Assembly (NCBI RefSeq): GCF_016907655.1
Contig: NZ_JAFBCL010000001.1
Span: 6,730,001 to 6,794,000 of the forward strand
Direction: 5' to 3'
DNA: 64,000 bases
From: Saccharothrix algeriensis
GTDB lineage: Bacteria > Actinomycetota > Actinomycetes > Mycobacteriales > Pseudonocardiaceae
This document shows, one piece after another, positions 18,601 to 25,855 of the stretch (the first letter of the stretch is position 1; each line of letters starts with the position of its first letter). The notes beneath the pieces were generated by a model. The model did not search any database, was not told the DNA's origin, and saw only the letters and a program-made list of their open reading frames with translations. The translations under genes were made by a program, and so were the position numbers.

Positions 18601-18919
18601 CCTGCCGCTGTCCGCGATCCGCTTCACGCCGCCGCTGGACGTCCACCAGCGCGCCCCGGCGGGCCGGCCCTTCGCCGTCCCGTTCACGGTCCAGCGCCAG
18701 CCGGGCTCGTCCGTCGGCGCGACCCGGGAATTCGACCTGCGGGTGTCGTTCGACGACGGTGCGACCTGGGTGAAACCGGCGTTCGTGCGGGCCGGGGACT
18801 CGGGGACGGCCCTGGTGGCGAACCCGCCGGCGGGCGGGTTCGTGTCGCTGAGGGCTTCGGCGGAGGACGCCGCGGGCAACCGGGTCGAGCAGACCATCCT
18901 GCGCGCCTACCGCACCTGA
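15608..18919 (+). CDS. Large secreted S8 family serine peptidase (subtilase)
   Basis: 1103 residues. A Sec signal peptide (MARRLFPLLPALSVVVSSVVA, cut after an Ala-rich stretch near 30) is followed by a ~150-residue prodomain (RLVTGDRVLV, VTALVADGYD). The catalytic domain has GIIDSGVDDTHPDL (D224), NGHGTHVAS (H256), the oxyanion Asn in AAGNES and GTSMAAPHVAG (S422). The remaining ~600 residues are beta-rich, with a Fn3-like part (VTVPAGGTATATVTMDP) and further unnamed modules typical of actinomycete subtilases of 1100 residues. ATG 15608 follows GGAGAG. It should act outside the cell on proteins. It stands alone. Confidence 0.92.
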   Translation: MARRLFPLLPALSVVVSSVVALPAGAPARAAPAAEPAPDASVRAVRLVTGDRVLVSGDGRRVSVDASRSRPGARFLVREVDGHRHVIPTDALPLLAEGRLDPRLFDVTALVADGYDRRPDLPLLLTHPEGATAARAALDGTGLVVTAVSPAARAVAVRQDGETAVSSWRSLVTDGGRALRPGVEKVWLDGTVKVSLDVSVPRVGAPAAWAAGYRGAGVAVGIIDSGVDDTHPDLAGKVVERVDFTPEADDVDHNGHGTHVASIAVGTGAAQGGRHTGVAPDARLYVAKVCKRNGTCQESAVLQAVDWMAARGVEVVNMSLGGAPSPHLDPLEAAVEAHPGTLFVVAAGNESDVTGSPATAPSALAVGAVDDADEPAPFGNRGTLPEELAVKPEIGAPGVRIVAARAAGSAGAGDYAEHSGTSMAAPHVAGAAALLAQRHPDWSPARIKQALVGSAGASARNWFATGAGRLDAGRAIGQEVVAEPAAVSFGLQRFPHDTAVRRAVTYRNDGPAPLSLDLRLDALDSAGRPLPAGFLTVDRPVVTVPAGGTATATVTMDPAVAAPVGADLGGVLSATAAGVSLRTPLAVRLEPRMHTLTIRTIGWDGNPTENASTYFVSQDDGSGGRPVRHPGGVATLRLPEGRYAFDTLMYGGTWPTGTESMLVAPRVIMDRDRSVTVDVRTSKPLSVTPPRPDSAQTIAQIGFNYRVKSGEWYLGDTLLGTTFDRLLAGQVGPDDPDGAVTGNAGAGFLRRNEDGTTRNSPYAYNLGWYSRPGAFFDGFDRTFTAEDLAVTEARYAATTPGERASVYTGYKTSRDVHSAWLGFRGEFDLPFTRTEHYAASGDVQYDKTLRTETGAGAGHHSREPFTAMTPGRTTKEVWHLGVLGPAFRAYPPGTWDGPQVAMSRKGDRLSLVPSLATDSRTHTGLQYIPTSTATLTRDGVVVARNARGTQLHVDVPPGAATYRFTATRDMPDQDIVSKSITAQWTFRSGHVDGGVERNLPLSAIRFTPPLDVHQRAPAGRPFAVPFTVQRQPGSSVGATREFDLRVSFDDGATWVKPAFVRAGDSGTALVANPPAGGFVSLRASAEDAAGNRVEQTILRAYRT

Positions 18920-19139
18920 AGCCGGCCGTCGTAGACCTGCAGCACGGTCCCGTCCGCCGGCACGGCGCCGAACTGCCGGCGCCGACGCCGCACAGCGCGA
19001 ACGCGGTACGCCGCGCCGCGTCGAACCGCGCCGAGTGGAAGTCGGCGAAGTCTTCATCGAAACCGGCCACCGGCACCCCGGTCGGTAGCGGCAGGGGCGC
19101 GCGCCGACGCGGGCACGCGCGCCGGACAGCCGGATCCAC
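18907..19139 (-). pseudogene. Possible gene remnant with one frameshift
   Basis: On the minus strand one frame reads LPTGVPVAGFDEDFADFH and on to RRTAFALCGVG, and a second frame continues FGAVPADGTVLQVYDGRLQV to a TAG at 18907-18909. Each half has protein-like composition, but they lie in different frames, joined near 18970-18985. I do not recognise the family. It lies between the subtilase stop, which it overlaps, and the hairpin element. A chance reading is possible. Confidence 0.3.
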
Positions 19140-19239
19140 TTTCGCCGACCACCGGCAGCAACCTCACCGGAACCGACGACCGCGGAACCCGCGCCTGCGC
19201 CGGCAATCAGCGCCGAACCCGGCGCGCATACCGGTTGCC

Positions 19240-19372
19240 TCGTGTTCTCCTCCCCGTACGGCCTGGGCGCAGCCCAATCAGATTTGTCGGGGGCTGTCAA
19301 GCACGCTTTTCGCTTGACAGCCCCCGACAAATCTGATTGCCTTCGGCAGGCCGTGCGGGGAGGAGAACACGA
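19240..19372 (+). repeat. Long nested hairpin A1
   Basis: Outer stem 19240-19265 with 19347-19372 (26 bp, one G-T wobble; begins TCGTGTTCTCC). Internal loop ggcgcagccc / gccttcgg. Inner stem 19276-19302 with 19312-19338 is 27 bp and perfect. Apical loop 19303-19311 is acgcttttc. The stem would be very stable as RNA or single-stranded DNA. Confidence 0.95.
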
Positions 19373-19557
19373 CCGCTTTTTCTTTTCCTCCTCCTTGGGG
19401 GCCTCTCGGCCGCTCTTCATACTCGTGTCGCGCACGGATCCGGGTAAGATTTGGTGCGGTGCGGATCTCATTGGTGCGGTAGTGCTCGAAGCTGAAAAGA
19501 TTAAAAGAGTCCTCGCCGGACAGGCAGGCCGCCAAGGAGAATGAAAAGAAACAGCGG

Positions 19558-19684
19558 TCGTGTTCCCCCCGTATGACCTGTCAAAGACGACCATGCTTTT
19601 CCTGGGGGTGCAAGCGAAAAGCGTGCTTGCACCCCCAGGAAAAGCATGGTAGCCCTCCGGGCAGGTCATACGGGGAGAACACGA
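19558..19684 (-). repeat. Long nested hairpin A2, inverted relative to A1
   Basis: Outer stem 19558-19580 with 19662-19684 (23 bp, one mismatch). Inner stem 19591-19615 with 19625-19649 is 25 bp and perfect. The 9-nt loop gaaaagcgt is the exact reverse complement of the A1 loop, showing that A2 is the same unit in the opposite direction. Its inner stem differs in sequence from A1 except near the tip (run of five G, then CAAGC). Confidence 0.93.
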
Positions 19685-19773
19685 GGCGACCGGTCTGCAC
19701 GGGGTGTGCCGCCCAGGGCGTCAGGGTGCGGGGGTGCGGGGAGTGTCGGTTGCGCGGAATTGCGGGAAGTCGG

Positions 19774-20360
19774 TCAGCCGTCCTCGCGGTCCGGGCTTTC
19801 CAGGCGGAAGAAGTTGCTGGGGAGCCGTCGGAGCGCTGTTCCTGGTAGATGAAGTTCAGCCGGCGCTGGTCGAAGGTGGCGAACCACTCGTCCCACTCGA
19901 CGTGCCGCAGGGTGTCGCCGCGGTGGCCGGGGAAGTCCAGGCGCAGGACGCCGAGGTGGTCGCCGTGCTCGGTGCCGTCGACGGTCGCGGGTGCGGCGTT
20001 GCGCTGGCCCGCCCACTGGCGGATGACGTCGTGGCTGGTGGTGACGAGGCTGCGGCCGGTGCGCTCGGGCTCGTCGTCGGGGGAGGCGACCTCCTGGGAG
20101 TACTTCAGGCTCTTGGAGGTGCCCTTGCCGGTGCGCATCCCGCCGCCGGCTTCGCCCTCGCCGCGCGGGCGGGGCGCGCCCCGCCCGCCCATCGCCTCCG
20201 CGACCGCCTCGACCAACTCGTCCTTGCGCATGGCGTGGGCGCCGCGGACGCCCAGCTCGGAAGCCTTGTGCCGCAGTTCCGCCACGGTCATCTCGGTCAG
20301 CTCGCCGGGCCGCACCGGACGTGTGCGGCCACCGTGCTCCTGCGTTCGCTGTTCGCTCAT
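19774..20360 (-). CDS. Rho_N-domain protein, frameshifted near its 3' end
   Basis: MTVAELRHKASELGVRGAHAMRKDELVEAV (residues ~24-53) is a Rho termination factor N-terminal (SAP-like) helix pair that binds nucleic acid. A conserved-looking module follows: SLKYSQEVASPDD, RSLVTTSHDVIRQWA, HVEWDEWFATFDQRRLNFIYQEQRSDGS. At a run of four C (minus strand, near 19822) the frame breaks; one extra C would restore PSNFFRLESPDREDG ending at TGA 19774-19776. As written, the frame instead runs on into the hairpin element to 19581. ATG 20360 follows GAGGAGG. Either a real mutation next to the repeat or a homopolymer sequencing error. Confidence 0.65.
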
Positions 20361-20691
20361 GTCGTCCTCCTCGGGAACGGGCTACCCCGCGCGGACCTGC
20401 CGATGCGGTTGTCCGACCACCCGATCAGGCCCTTGGGCGCGGTGTCGTGGTGACGGTTCGCGACACCGGTCGGCGACGCCAGGGAGACGAAGGCGGGCAA
20501 GTGCGTCGTCGCCCCCTCCCGGCGTTGTCGCGTCCCACCGCGGTGTGTCCTTTCAGGACGCGCAGCGCCACGACACGCCCCGCGGTGCGCGCGGCGAAAC
20601 CGCGAATTCGCCCGTCCGGGTTCCGATCTGTCCTCACGGGTGTTCGCGGGACGTGCCCCCGCGGAGCCGACCTGCCGGTACGGTCACGCGT
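20361..20691. other. 331-bp intergenic region between divergent genes
   Basis: It lies between the Rho_N gene (minus) and the response regulator (plus) and must carry both promoters. I see no convincing gene or strong repeat in it. Confidence 0.5.
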
Positions 20692-21156
20692 GTGAGCATG
20701 TCCTCCTCCGCGGGCGGGTCCGTGCCCGGTGCGCCGAGCCCGGCGCTGGACGTGTTGCTGGTGGAGGACGACCCCGGTGACGCGCTGCTGGTCGCCGAAG
20801 CCCTGTCCGGCAGCGAGATCCGGCTGCACACCGTGCGCGACGGCGAGGAGGCGATGGCGTTCCTGCTGCACGCCGCCCCGTTCGCCGACGCGCCTCGGCC
20901 CGGCCTGGTCCTGCTGGACCTCAACCTGCCCGTGGTGGACGGCCGGGAGGTGCTGGCGCGGGTCAAGGCGGACGAGGACCTGCGCAGCATCCCGGTGGTG
21001 GTGCTGACCTCGTCGGCGGCCGAGGCGGACGTCGTGGCCGGTTACACCGGCCGGGCCAACGCCTACGTCGCCAAACCGCTGGCCGCCGACGCGTTCCAGG
21101 ACGCCGTTCGCCGGATCGGCGGGTTCTTCGGCACGGTCGCGCGGCTGCCCCGCTGA
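20692..21156 (+). CDS. Single-domain response regulator (Rcp1/CheY-like)
   Basis: 154 residues, receiver domain only. Acidic pocket E25-D26-D27 (LLVEDDPGDALL), phosphoacceptor D76 in LVLLDLNLPVVDG, T106 in VVLTSSA and K128 in YVAKPL are all present, so it can be phosphorylated. LLVEDDPGDALLVAEAL and RPGLVLLDLNLP are typical of Rcp1-type regulators that work with phytochrome or hybrid kinases; no kinase is adjacent. GTG 20692 or ATG 20698 could start it; neither has a strong ribosome-binding site. Confidence 0.88.
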   Translation: MSMSSSAGGSVPGAPSPALDVLLVEDDPGDALLVAEALSGSEIRLHTVRDGEEAMAFLLHAAPFADAPRPGLVLLDLNLPVVDGREVLARVKADEDLRSIPVVVLTSSAAEADVVAGYTGRANAYVAKPLAADAFQDAVRRIGGFFGTVARLPR

Positions 21157-21271
21157 GCGACGTCCTCCCCGGATCGCGCCGCCGGGCAGGGGCGCCCGGC
21201 GCGGGTTTGCCGCCGCGCGCCGGGGGTAGTCGGGTGGTTCGCGAGCAGATCGTCCACACGAGGGGGACGGG

Positions 21272-21736
21272 GTGGCGGCATCGCCTGCACGGCGAGGAAG
21301 TGCGCGGCCGTCGGTGGCGGCCGCCGCCGTGATCGGCGTCGCGGTGATGGCGGCGGTCGACGAGGTGGTGTTCCACCAGATCCTGGGCTGGCACCACTTC
21401 TACGACCTGTCCACCCCGGCGGTGGGCCTGCTGTCGGACGGGTTGCTGCACGCGGCTGAGCTGCTGGCGCTGGTCGGCGGCTTCTTCTGGTTCGCCGACC
21501 TGCGGCGGCGGGACGCGCTGGCGCCGCTCGCGGCGTGGGGCGGGTTCCTGCTCGGGGCGGGGGCGTTCCAGCTGTTCGACGGCTTGGTCGACCACAAGGT
21601 CCTCCGCGTGCACCAGGTCCGCTACGGGGTCGACGTGCTGCCCTACGACCTGGCGTGGAACATCGGCGGCGCGCTGCTCCTGCTCGCCGGGGCGGTGCTG
21701 GTCCGGCGCGCGACCCGGCGCGCGGTCGCGCGGTGA
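21272..21736 (+). CDS. DUF2243 membrane protein
   Basis: 154 residues with four hydrophobic segments and several conserved His: VDEVVFHQILGWHHFYD, SDGLLHAAELLAL, FDGLVDHKVLRVHQ. This matches DUF2243, a small four-helix protein often encoded with a CtaG-like gene as here. GTG 21272 follows GAGGGGGACGGG. The stop overlaps the next start by four bases (GTGA), so the two are coupled. The His set suggests metal (copper or haem) handling, an inference. Confidence 0.87.
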   Translation: MAASPARRGSARPSVAAAAVIGVAVMAAVDEVVFHQILGWHHFYDLSTPAVGLLSDGLLHAAELLALVGGFFWFADLRRRDALAPLAAWGGFLLGAGAFQLFDGLVDHKVLRVHQVRYGVDVLPYDLAWNIGGALLLLAGAVLVRRATRRAVAR

Positions 21737-22554
21737 CCCGGGCGGCGGTCGAGCCGGTGCCCGCCGCCGGGCACCACCCGACGCCCGACGGGGCGGACGC
21801 GTGGCTGCAGGCGGGTCCCCAGGTGCTGGTGGTGGCGGCGGTGGCCCTGGGCTACCTCGCGGCGGCCCTGCACGCCTCGGCCGGCGCGCGCGGCTGGAGC
21901 CGGTGGCGCACCGCCGCCTGGCTGCTCGGCTGCGCCGTCGCGGCGGTGGCCCTGTCGCCCGCGCTGGCGGACCACGACCCCCGCGCGCACATGGCGCGGC
22001 ACCTGCTGCTGGGCATGGTGGCCCCGCTCGGGCTCGTGCTGGGCGCGCCGGTGACCCTCGTGCTCCGCATCGCCGGCGCCCCGGTGCGGCGGGGCATCGG
22101 CCGGGTGCTGCGGTCGCGGCCGGTGCACGTGCTCGGGCACCCCCTGACCGCGGCCCTGCTCAACGTCGGCGGCCTGTACGCGGTCATGCTGACGCCGCTG
22201 CACCGGGTCGCCGGGGCGCAGCCGCTGCTGCACCTGCACTACCTGGCCGCCGGGTACCTGTTCACCTGGGCCGTCGCCGGGCCCGACCCCGCGCCCCGCC
22301 GCCCCGGCCTGGGCACGCGCATGGTGGCGTTCGTCCTGGCCGCCGGGGCGCACGCCGTCCTCGCCAAGCTCCTCTACGCCGACACCTTCACCTCGGCCGG
22401 GGACGCCGGAGGGCTGCGCGCCGCGGCCCTGCTGATGTACTACGGCGGCGACGTCGCCGAGCTGGCGCTGGCCGTCGTCCTGTTCACCGCCTGGTACCGG
22501 CGCCGGGCCGGCCTCGCCCGCGGGGCGCACCCGGCACGCGCGCCCCTCGCCTGA
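21733..22554 (+). CDS. CtaG-type cytochrome c oxidase assembly membrane protein
   Basis: 273 residues with about seven membrane helices. HMARHLLLGMVAPLGLVLGAPVTL, LLHLHYLAAGYLFTW and MYYGGDVAELALA match the Bacillus-type CtaG family (caa3 oxidase assembly factor). It lies in the membrane and may help deliver copper to an oxidase; no oxidase genes are in the window. GTG 21733 is coupled to the DUF2243 stop. Confidence 0.88.
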   Translation: MTRAAVEPVPAAGHHPTPDGADAWLQAGPQVLVVAAVALGYLAAALHASAGARGWSRWRTAAWLLGCAVAAVALSPALADHDPRAHMARHLLLGMVAPLGLVLGAPVTLVLRIAGAPVRRGIGRVLRSRPVHVLGHPLTAALLNVGGLYAVMLTPLHRVAGAQPLLHLHYLAAGYLFTWAVAGPDPAPRRPGLGTRMVAFVLAAGAHAVLAKLLYADTFTSAGDAGGLRAAALLMYYGGDVAELALAVVLFTAWYRRRAGLARGAHPARAPLA

Positions 22555-22581
22555 CGACCGGCGCGAGCGCGGACCGACCGC

Positions 22582-23013
22582 TCACAGCATCGGCGGGACC
22601 AGCCGGTAGCTCTCGGTGTAGTAGTCGCCGACCAGGTGGCGGTAGGACTCGTGGTCGGCGCCGCCCGGGTCGTAGCCCGGCGCGTTCCTGATCTGCTCCT
22701 TGGTGCGGTCGACGTGGATCGTGCGCTCCCGGTGGTCCACCCGCTCGACGGTGCCGACGGGCAGGACCACCTTCTGGCCGAAGATCCACGGCCCGGTGTC
22801 GACCACCAGGCAGTCGGCGGGGACCTCGGCGGCGGCCCGGTCCACCTTGCCGATGCCGCCGTCGGTGGCTTCCACGTGGTAGCCGACCAGCCCGGTGTCG
22901 GTGCGGTCGGCCGCCGCGTCGGCGGGGTCGGTGGAGGGGTCGGCGCCCCGGTCCCGGTCGGTCGTCCAGGTCGGGTCGCGCCACGTCCACGGGGTGAACG
23001 GGAAGGGTTGCAT
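22582..23013 (-). CDS. PRC-barrel domain protein
   Basis: 143 residues. The C-terminal half is a PRC barrel: LVGYHVEATDGGIGKVDRA, ADCLVVDTGPWIFGQKVVLPVGTVERVD, a fold used in RNA processing and photosynthetic reaction centres and found in many stress-related actinobacterial proteins. The N-terminal ~40 residues are Asp/Pro-rich. Convergent with the CtaG gene. Specific role unknown. Confidence 0.85.
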   Translation of the reverse strand: MQPFPFTPWTWRDPTWTTDRDRGADPSTDPADAAADRTDTGLVGYHVEATDGGIGKVDRAAAEVPADCLVVDTGPWIFGQKVVLPVGTVERVDHRERTIHVDRTKEQIRNAPGYDPGGADHESYRHLVGDYYTESYRLVPPML

Positions 23014-23334
23014 CTGGGCCTCCGCTGTCGGCGTCCGGTCGCCGCGGGACTACCCCCGATCCGGGCGGGGGACACGTCGCCGACCACGCCCGGCGAGCCG
23101 CCGCTGCCGGTCGCGCACCCGACCCCGGGCTGCCCGCGGCGCGCACGGGCGGAAAGCACCGGAGCGCCCACTGCCGGGACAATCCGGATTTCGCTCGGCG
23201 CCCTTCTGCGGAAAGCCCCGACACGAGCGGACCTCGATTCCGGATAGGCGCGAATAAACATTTCGGCGGACCGCGCGCGGGGTCCGCCGTGCCACAATGG
23301 CGCGCACATCGGCCGCAATCGGGACGGGGAACGG
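23014..23334. other. 321-bp divergent intergenic region with a hairpin
   Basis: GGCGGACC (23265-23272) pairs with GGTCCGCC (23281-23288), 46 bp before the next gene; it could be an operator or attenuator stem. The rest shows no gene. Two promoters pointing outward are expected. Confidence 0.45.
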
Positions 23335-24171
23335 ATGCCGGGCAGGTTACGCCGCCGCGCGGAGCGCTCGGCACTGGTCGTGATGGCCGTCCTCGGCATC
23401 GCCGTCCTGGTCGCGGACGCGGTGGGGTGGCTCGACCGGTTGGCCCCCGGCGGGGTCATCCCCAAGATCACGCTGCTGGTCCTGAGCACCGTCACCGTCG
23501 TCCTGCTGCTGGAGGTGGAGCGCTTCCAGGCGCTGGACCGGATCCAGGACTCCCTGGCGGGGCTGGACATCAAGGGCATCGCCGCGGCGCTGCGCGAGGA
23601 GCACTACGCCGGCCTGGTCAAGGTGCACCGGAAGTTCGACGACGAGCTGTTCGGCCGCTACGTCGACCAGGCCAAGCGGGTGACCGTCCTGAACACCTGG
23701 ATCCCCAACCTGGAACTGCTGCGCGCCGACCTGGAACAGGCCCTCAAGCGGCGCGCCGAGGTCCGCATCCTGCTGCTGCACCCCAAATCGCGGGTCACCG
23801 ACATCCGGGACCGGGCGCTGCGGGAGCGGGGTGTCGACCCGGTCGCCGAACCCGTGCGGGACGGGATCCTGCGGTGCCTGCGGATCCTGCACTCGATCCA
23901 CCGGGACCTGGACGAGCGCCGGCGGGGCCGGCTGAAGGTGCGGCTGTACAACTCGCTGCCCGCCGTGTCGGTGTACCGGGCGGACGAGCGCTACCTCGTG
24001 AGCATGTTCCTGCACGGCCAGCTGGCGATCGACTCGCCGCAGTTCGAGATCGACGGTGCGGACACCCGCCTCGGCCGGCAGATCCAGCGGGAGCTGGACA
24101 CCCTGTGGGAGATCGGGCGCGACATCGACCCGGGCGACTGGCAGCGCGGCATCGGAGCCACCCAGAGGTGA
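23335..24171 (+). CDS. Membrane-anchored phospholipase D-like domain protein lacking HKD motifs
   Basis: 278 residues. Two membrane helices (residues ~12-32 and ~42-58) are followed by a short coiled segment (EVERFQALDRIQDSL) and a PLD-like fold: RVTVLNTWIPNLELLRADLEQALKRRAEVRILLLHP, then LKVRLYNSLPAVSVYRADERYLVSMFLHGQLAIDSPQFEI and LWEIG. This order matches DUF5919/PLD-like cytosolic domains found in many bacterial signalling and conflict proteins. No HxK(x4)D motif is seen, so nuclease or lipase activity is doubtful. ATG 23335 follows GGGGA. Stop is 10 bp before the next gene. Confidence 0.65.
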   Translation: MPGRLRRRAERSALVVMAVLGIAVLVADAVGWLDRLAPGGVIPKITLLVLSTVTVVLLLEVERFQALDRIQDSLAGLDIKGIAAALREEHYAGLVKVHRKFDDELFGRYVDQAKRVTVLNTWIPNLELLRADLEQALKRRAEVRILLLHPKSRVTDIRDRALRERGVDPVAEPVRDGILRCLRILHSIHRDLDERRRGRLKVRLYNSLPAVSVYRADERYLVSMFLHGQLAIDSPQFEIDGADTRLGRQIQRELDTLWEIGRDIDPGDWQRGIGATQR

Positions 24172-24181
24172 GGAGTTCGCA

Positions 24182-24910
24182 GTGAAAGAGCTGGACGAGT
24201 TCGAGGACGCGCTGGTCGAGCGGTTCCGGGAGCACCCGGTCCTGGCCGCGGTCGACGACCTGCCCGAGCGGGACTTCCACGCCGTCCTGCTCCAGCGGCG
24301 CTTCCTGTCCCACGCGTTCACCAGCGCCTACGACCTGGCCATCGACCTGCTCACCGACGAGGAGGCGGTGGAGATCGCCCGCGTGATCATCCGCGAGGAG
24401 TACCCGCGGGACAAGGGCGACGCCCTGACGCCGTCGCACCGCGAGGACATGAAGAACGACCTCCTGGCGCTCGGGGTGCCCTGGGAGCGGTTCGTCGCCT
24501 CCCGGCCGACGGAGGCGACCGAGAGGACCAACAAGGACACGTGGTCGCTCATCCTGGACGCGGGCGCGGCGCCGAACGCGAACCTGGGGCTGGTGACGAT
24601 CCTGCGCTTCTGGGGCGAGGTGCTGGTCTCCGCCGAGTACGGCCGGATGTGGCCGCGGATCCAGCGGCGGCTCGTGGTCGGCGGCGAGAACCGGTCGCTG
24701 TTCTACTACCCGCACTACGAGCACGACGCCAAGACCAGCCCGCTGGCCGACGCGTCGGTGCTGTCGCTGACCCACTCCGACCAGCTGGGCGTGCGCTTGG
24801 CGCAGCTGGCGGACTCCGAGGCGGCGTGGGAGACGTTCAAACGCGTGGAGACCGAGGTCCTGAACCTCAAGACCCGCTTCTACGACCAGTTCCTGCCCAT
24901 GGTGGCGTGA
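24182..24910 (+). CDS. Haem-oxygenase-like iron-containing redox enzyme (HDO/TenA-like)
   Basis: 242 residues, all-helical. REEYPRDKGDALTPSHREDM supplies Glu/Asp/His and YYPHYEHDAKTSPLAD supplies H-x2-H-D, in positions like the diiron ligands of HDO-superfamily oxygenases (UndA, BesC, CADD relatives). The family activates oxygen for oxidation of amino or fatty acids. The substrate here is unknown. GTG 24182 follows GAGGAG, 10 bp after the PLD-like gene, so the two are almost certainly one operon; a membrane PLD-like partner is unusual for an HDO enzyme. Confidence 0.65.
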   Translation: MKELDEFEDALVERFREHPVLAAVDDLPERDFHAVLLQRRFLSHAFTSAYDLAIDLLTDEEAVEIARVIIREEYPRDKGDALTPSHREDMKNDLLALGVPWERFVASRPTEATERTNKDTWSLILDAGAAPNANLGLVTILRFWGEVLVSAEYGRMWPRIQRRLVVGGENRSLFYYPHYEHDAKTSPLADASVLSLTHSDQLGVRLAQLADSEAAWETFKRVETEVLNLKTRFYDQFLPMVA

Positions 24911-24925
24911 GACCCGGGGCGGCGG

Positions 24926-25855
24926 TCAGTCGACGCCCAGGTGCAGGCGCACGGTCGTGCCGGGGCCGCCGGCGTGCACCTCCAGCAGGTCGCACAGCTG
25001 GCGGACGGCCCACAGGCCGTGCCCGCGCGGCTGCGCCGGGTCCGGCGGCAGGTAGCCGGTGAACCAGCCCGCGCCGCCGCGGCCCCGGTCCCTGACGTCG
25101 CAGACGACCCTGGCCCCGGCGCGCCAGAGGGAGACCTCCCCGCGGCCACCGCCGTGCTGGACGGCGTTGGCGGCCACCTCGTTGACGGCGAAGACCAGGT
25201 GGTCCACCCGGCCGGGGGAGGCGCCCAGCGCCGCGGCGGTGGCGGCGACGAAGGAGCGCACGGCGGTGAGGTCGGCGTCGAAGCCCATGGTCGCCTCCCC
25301 CTCGGCGCGGACCGGGGTCGGCCGCCGCTCCCAGGTCCCGTCGTGGGGGTGCGCGTAGTCCCGGCTGCGCTCGACGCCCGCGCCGGTCACCAGCTGCGGG
25401 TGGGTCCGCCGGGCGCCCGCGACGACCGGGGCGGGCAGCGCGCGGCTGTCGTAGGGGCAGACGATCCAGGCCGCGCTGCCGGCGAACGCCACGTTGATCG
25501 CCGCCTCGTAGCGGATCCACTCGGCGGTCTCCAGCTCGTCGCGGCCGTGCCAGACCGGCTCGCCGATCACCCGCACCCGGCGGCCGGGGGCGGTGTGCCC
25601 GTCGACGCGGCGGTGGTAGGCGGCCAGCGTCCGCCCGGGGGTCCGGTACCACTCCTCGGCCGCCGTGAACCCCACCTCGCCGGCGGCGTCGCCCAGCGCC
25701 TGGCGCAGCAGGTCGAGGTTGCCCGGCCGGGTGATGGCCAGGACCTCGTCACCGCGGTCCAGGCCCTCCAGGCAGAACGGCACGGTCGCGGCCAGGAAGT
25801 CCTCGTCGGAGCCGTAGACCAGGCCCTGGTGGACCAGACCGGGGGTGCCCGTCAC
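24926..25855 (-). CDS. Anti-sigma-type regulator: MEDS sensory domain plus HATPase_c kinase
   Basis: 309 residues. The N-terminal ~180 residues are a MEDS (DcmR-like) sensory domain: LVHQGLVYGSDEDFLAATVPFCLEGLDRGDEVLAIT, WIRYEAAINVAFAGSAAWIVCPYD. The C-terminal ~125 residues are an RsbW-type ATPase: VDHLVFAVNEVAANAVQHGGG (N-box), CDVRDRGRG (G1) and RGHGLWAVRQLCD (G2). Such RsbA-like proteins bind and phosphorylate STAS partners to control sigma factors. GTG 25855 overlaps the stop of the upstream MEDS-STAS gene by four bases; the two probably work as a pair. Confidence 0.85.
   Translation of the reverse strand: MTGTPGLVHQGLVYGSDEDFLAATVPFCLEGLDRGDEVLAITRPGNLDLLRQALGDAAGEVGFTAAEEWYRTPGRTLAAYHRRVDGHTAPGRRVRVIGEPVWHGRDELETAEWIRYEAAINVAFAGSAAWIVCPYDSRALPAPVVAGARRTHPQLVTGAGVERSRDYAHPHDGTWERRPTPVRAEGEATMGFDADLTAVRSFVAATAAALGASPGRVDHLVFAVNEVAANAVQHGGGRGEVSLWRAGARVVCDVRDRGRGGAGWFTGYLPPDPAQPRGHGLWAVRQLCDLLEVHAGGPGTTVRLHLGVD

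Larger units (their letters stand above)
19230..19694. mobile_element. Paired-hairpin repeat element, copy A (complete)
   Basis: A 465-bp unit whose ends are inverted copies of ACCGGTyGCCTCGTGTTC. It consists of a long hairpin (19240-19372), a ~185-bp spacer that is itself an imperfect palindrome (CCGCTTTTTCTTTTC and CCTCCTTGGGGGCC on the left against the reverse of GGCCGCCAAGGAG and GAAAAGAAACAGCGG on the right), and a second long hairpin in opposite orientation (19558-19684). No transposase gene lies inside. A second, damaged copy lies at 39673-40010. I do not recognise it; it resembles in layout a paired palindromic (BIME-like) or MITE-like element but is much longer in stem than REP units. 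Confidence 0.8.

Noticed and set aside
19240..19372. Hairpin A1 as an ordinary transcription terminator
   Set aside because: It is far longer than a terminator, lacks a following T-tract in the right place, recurs inverted in the same element and as a second copy 20 kb away.
14390..19669. 1759-codon minus-strand frame
   Set aside because: Antisense to ehuD, ehuA and the subtilase, with low-complexity composition; the real genes have full motif sets on the plus strand.
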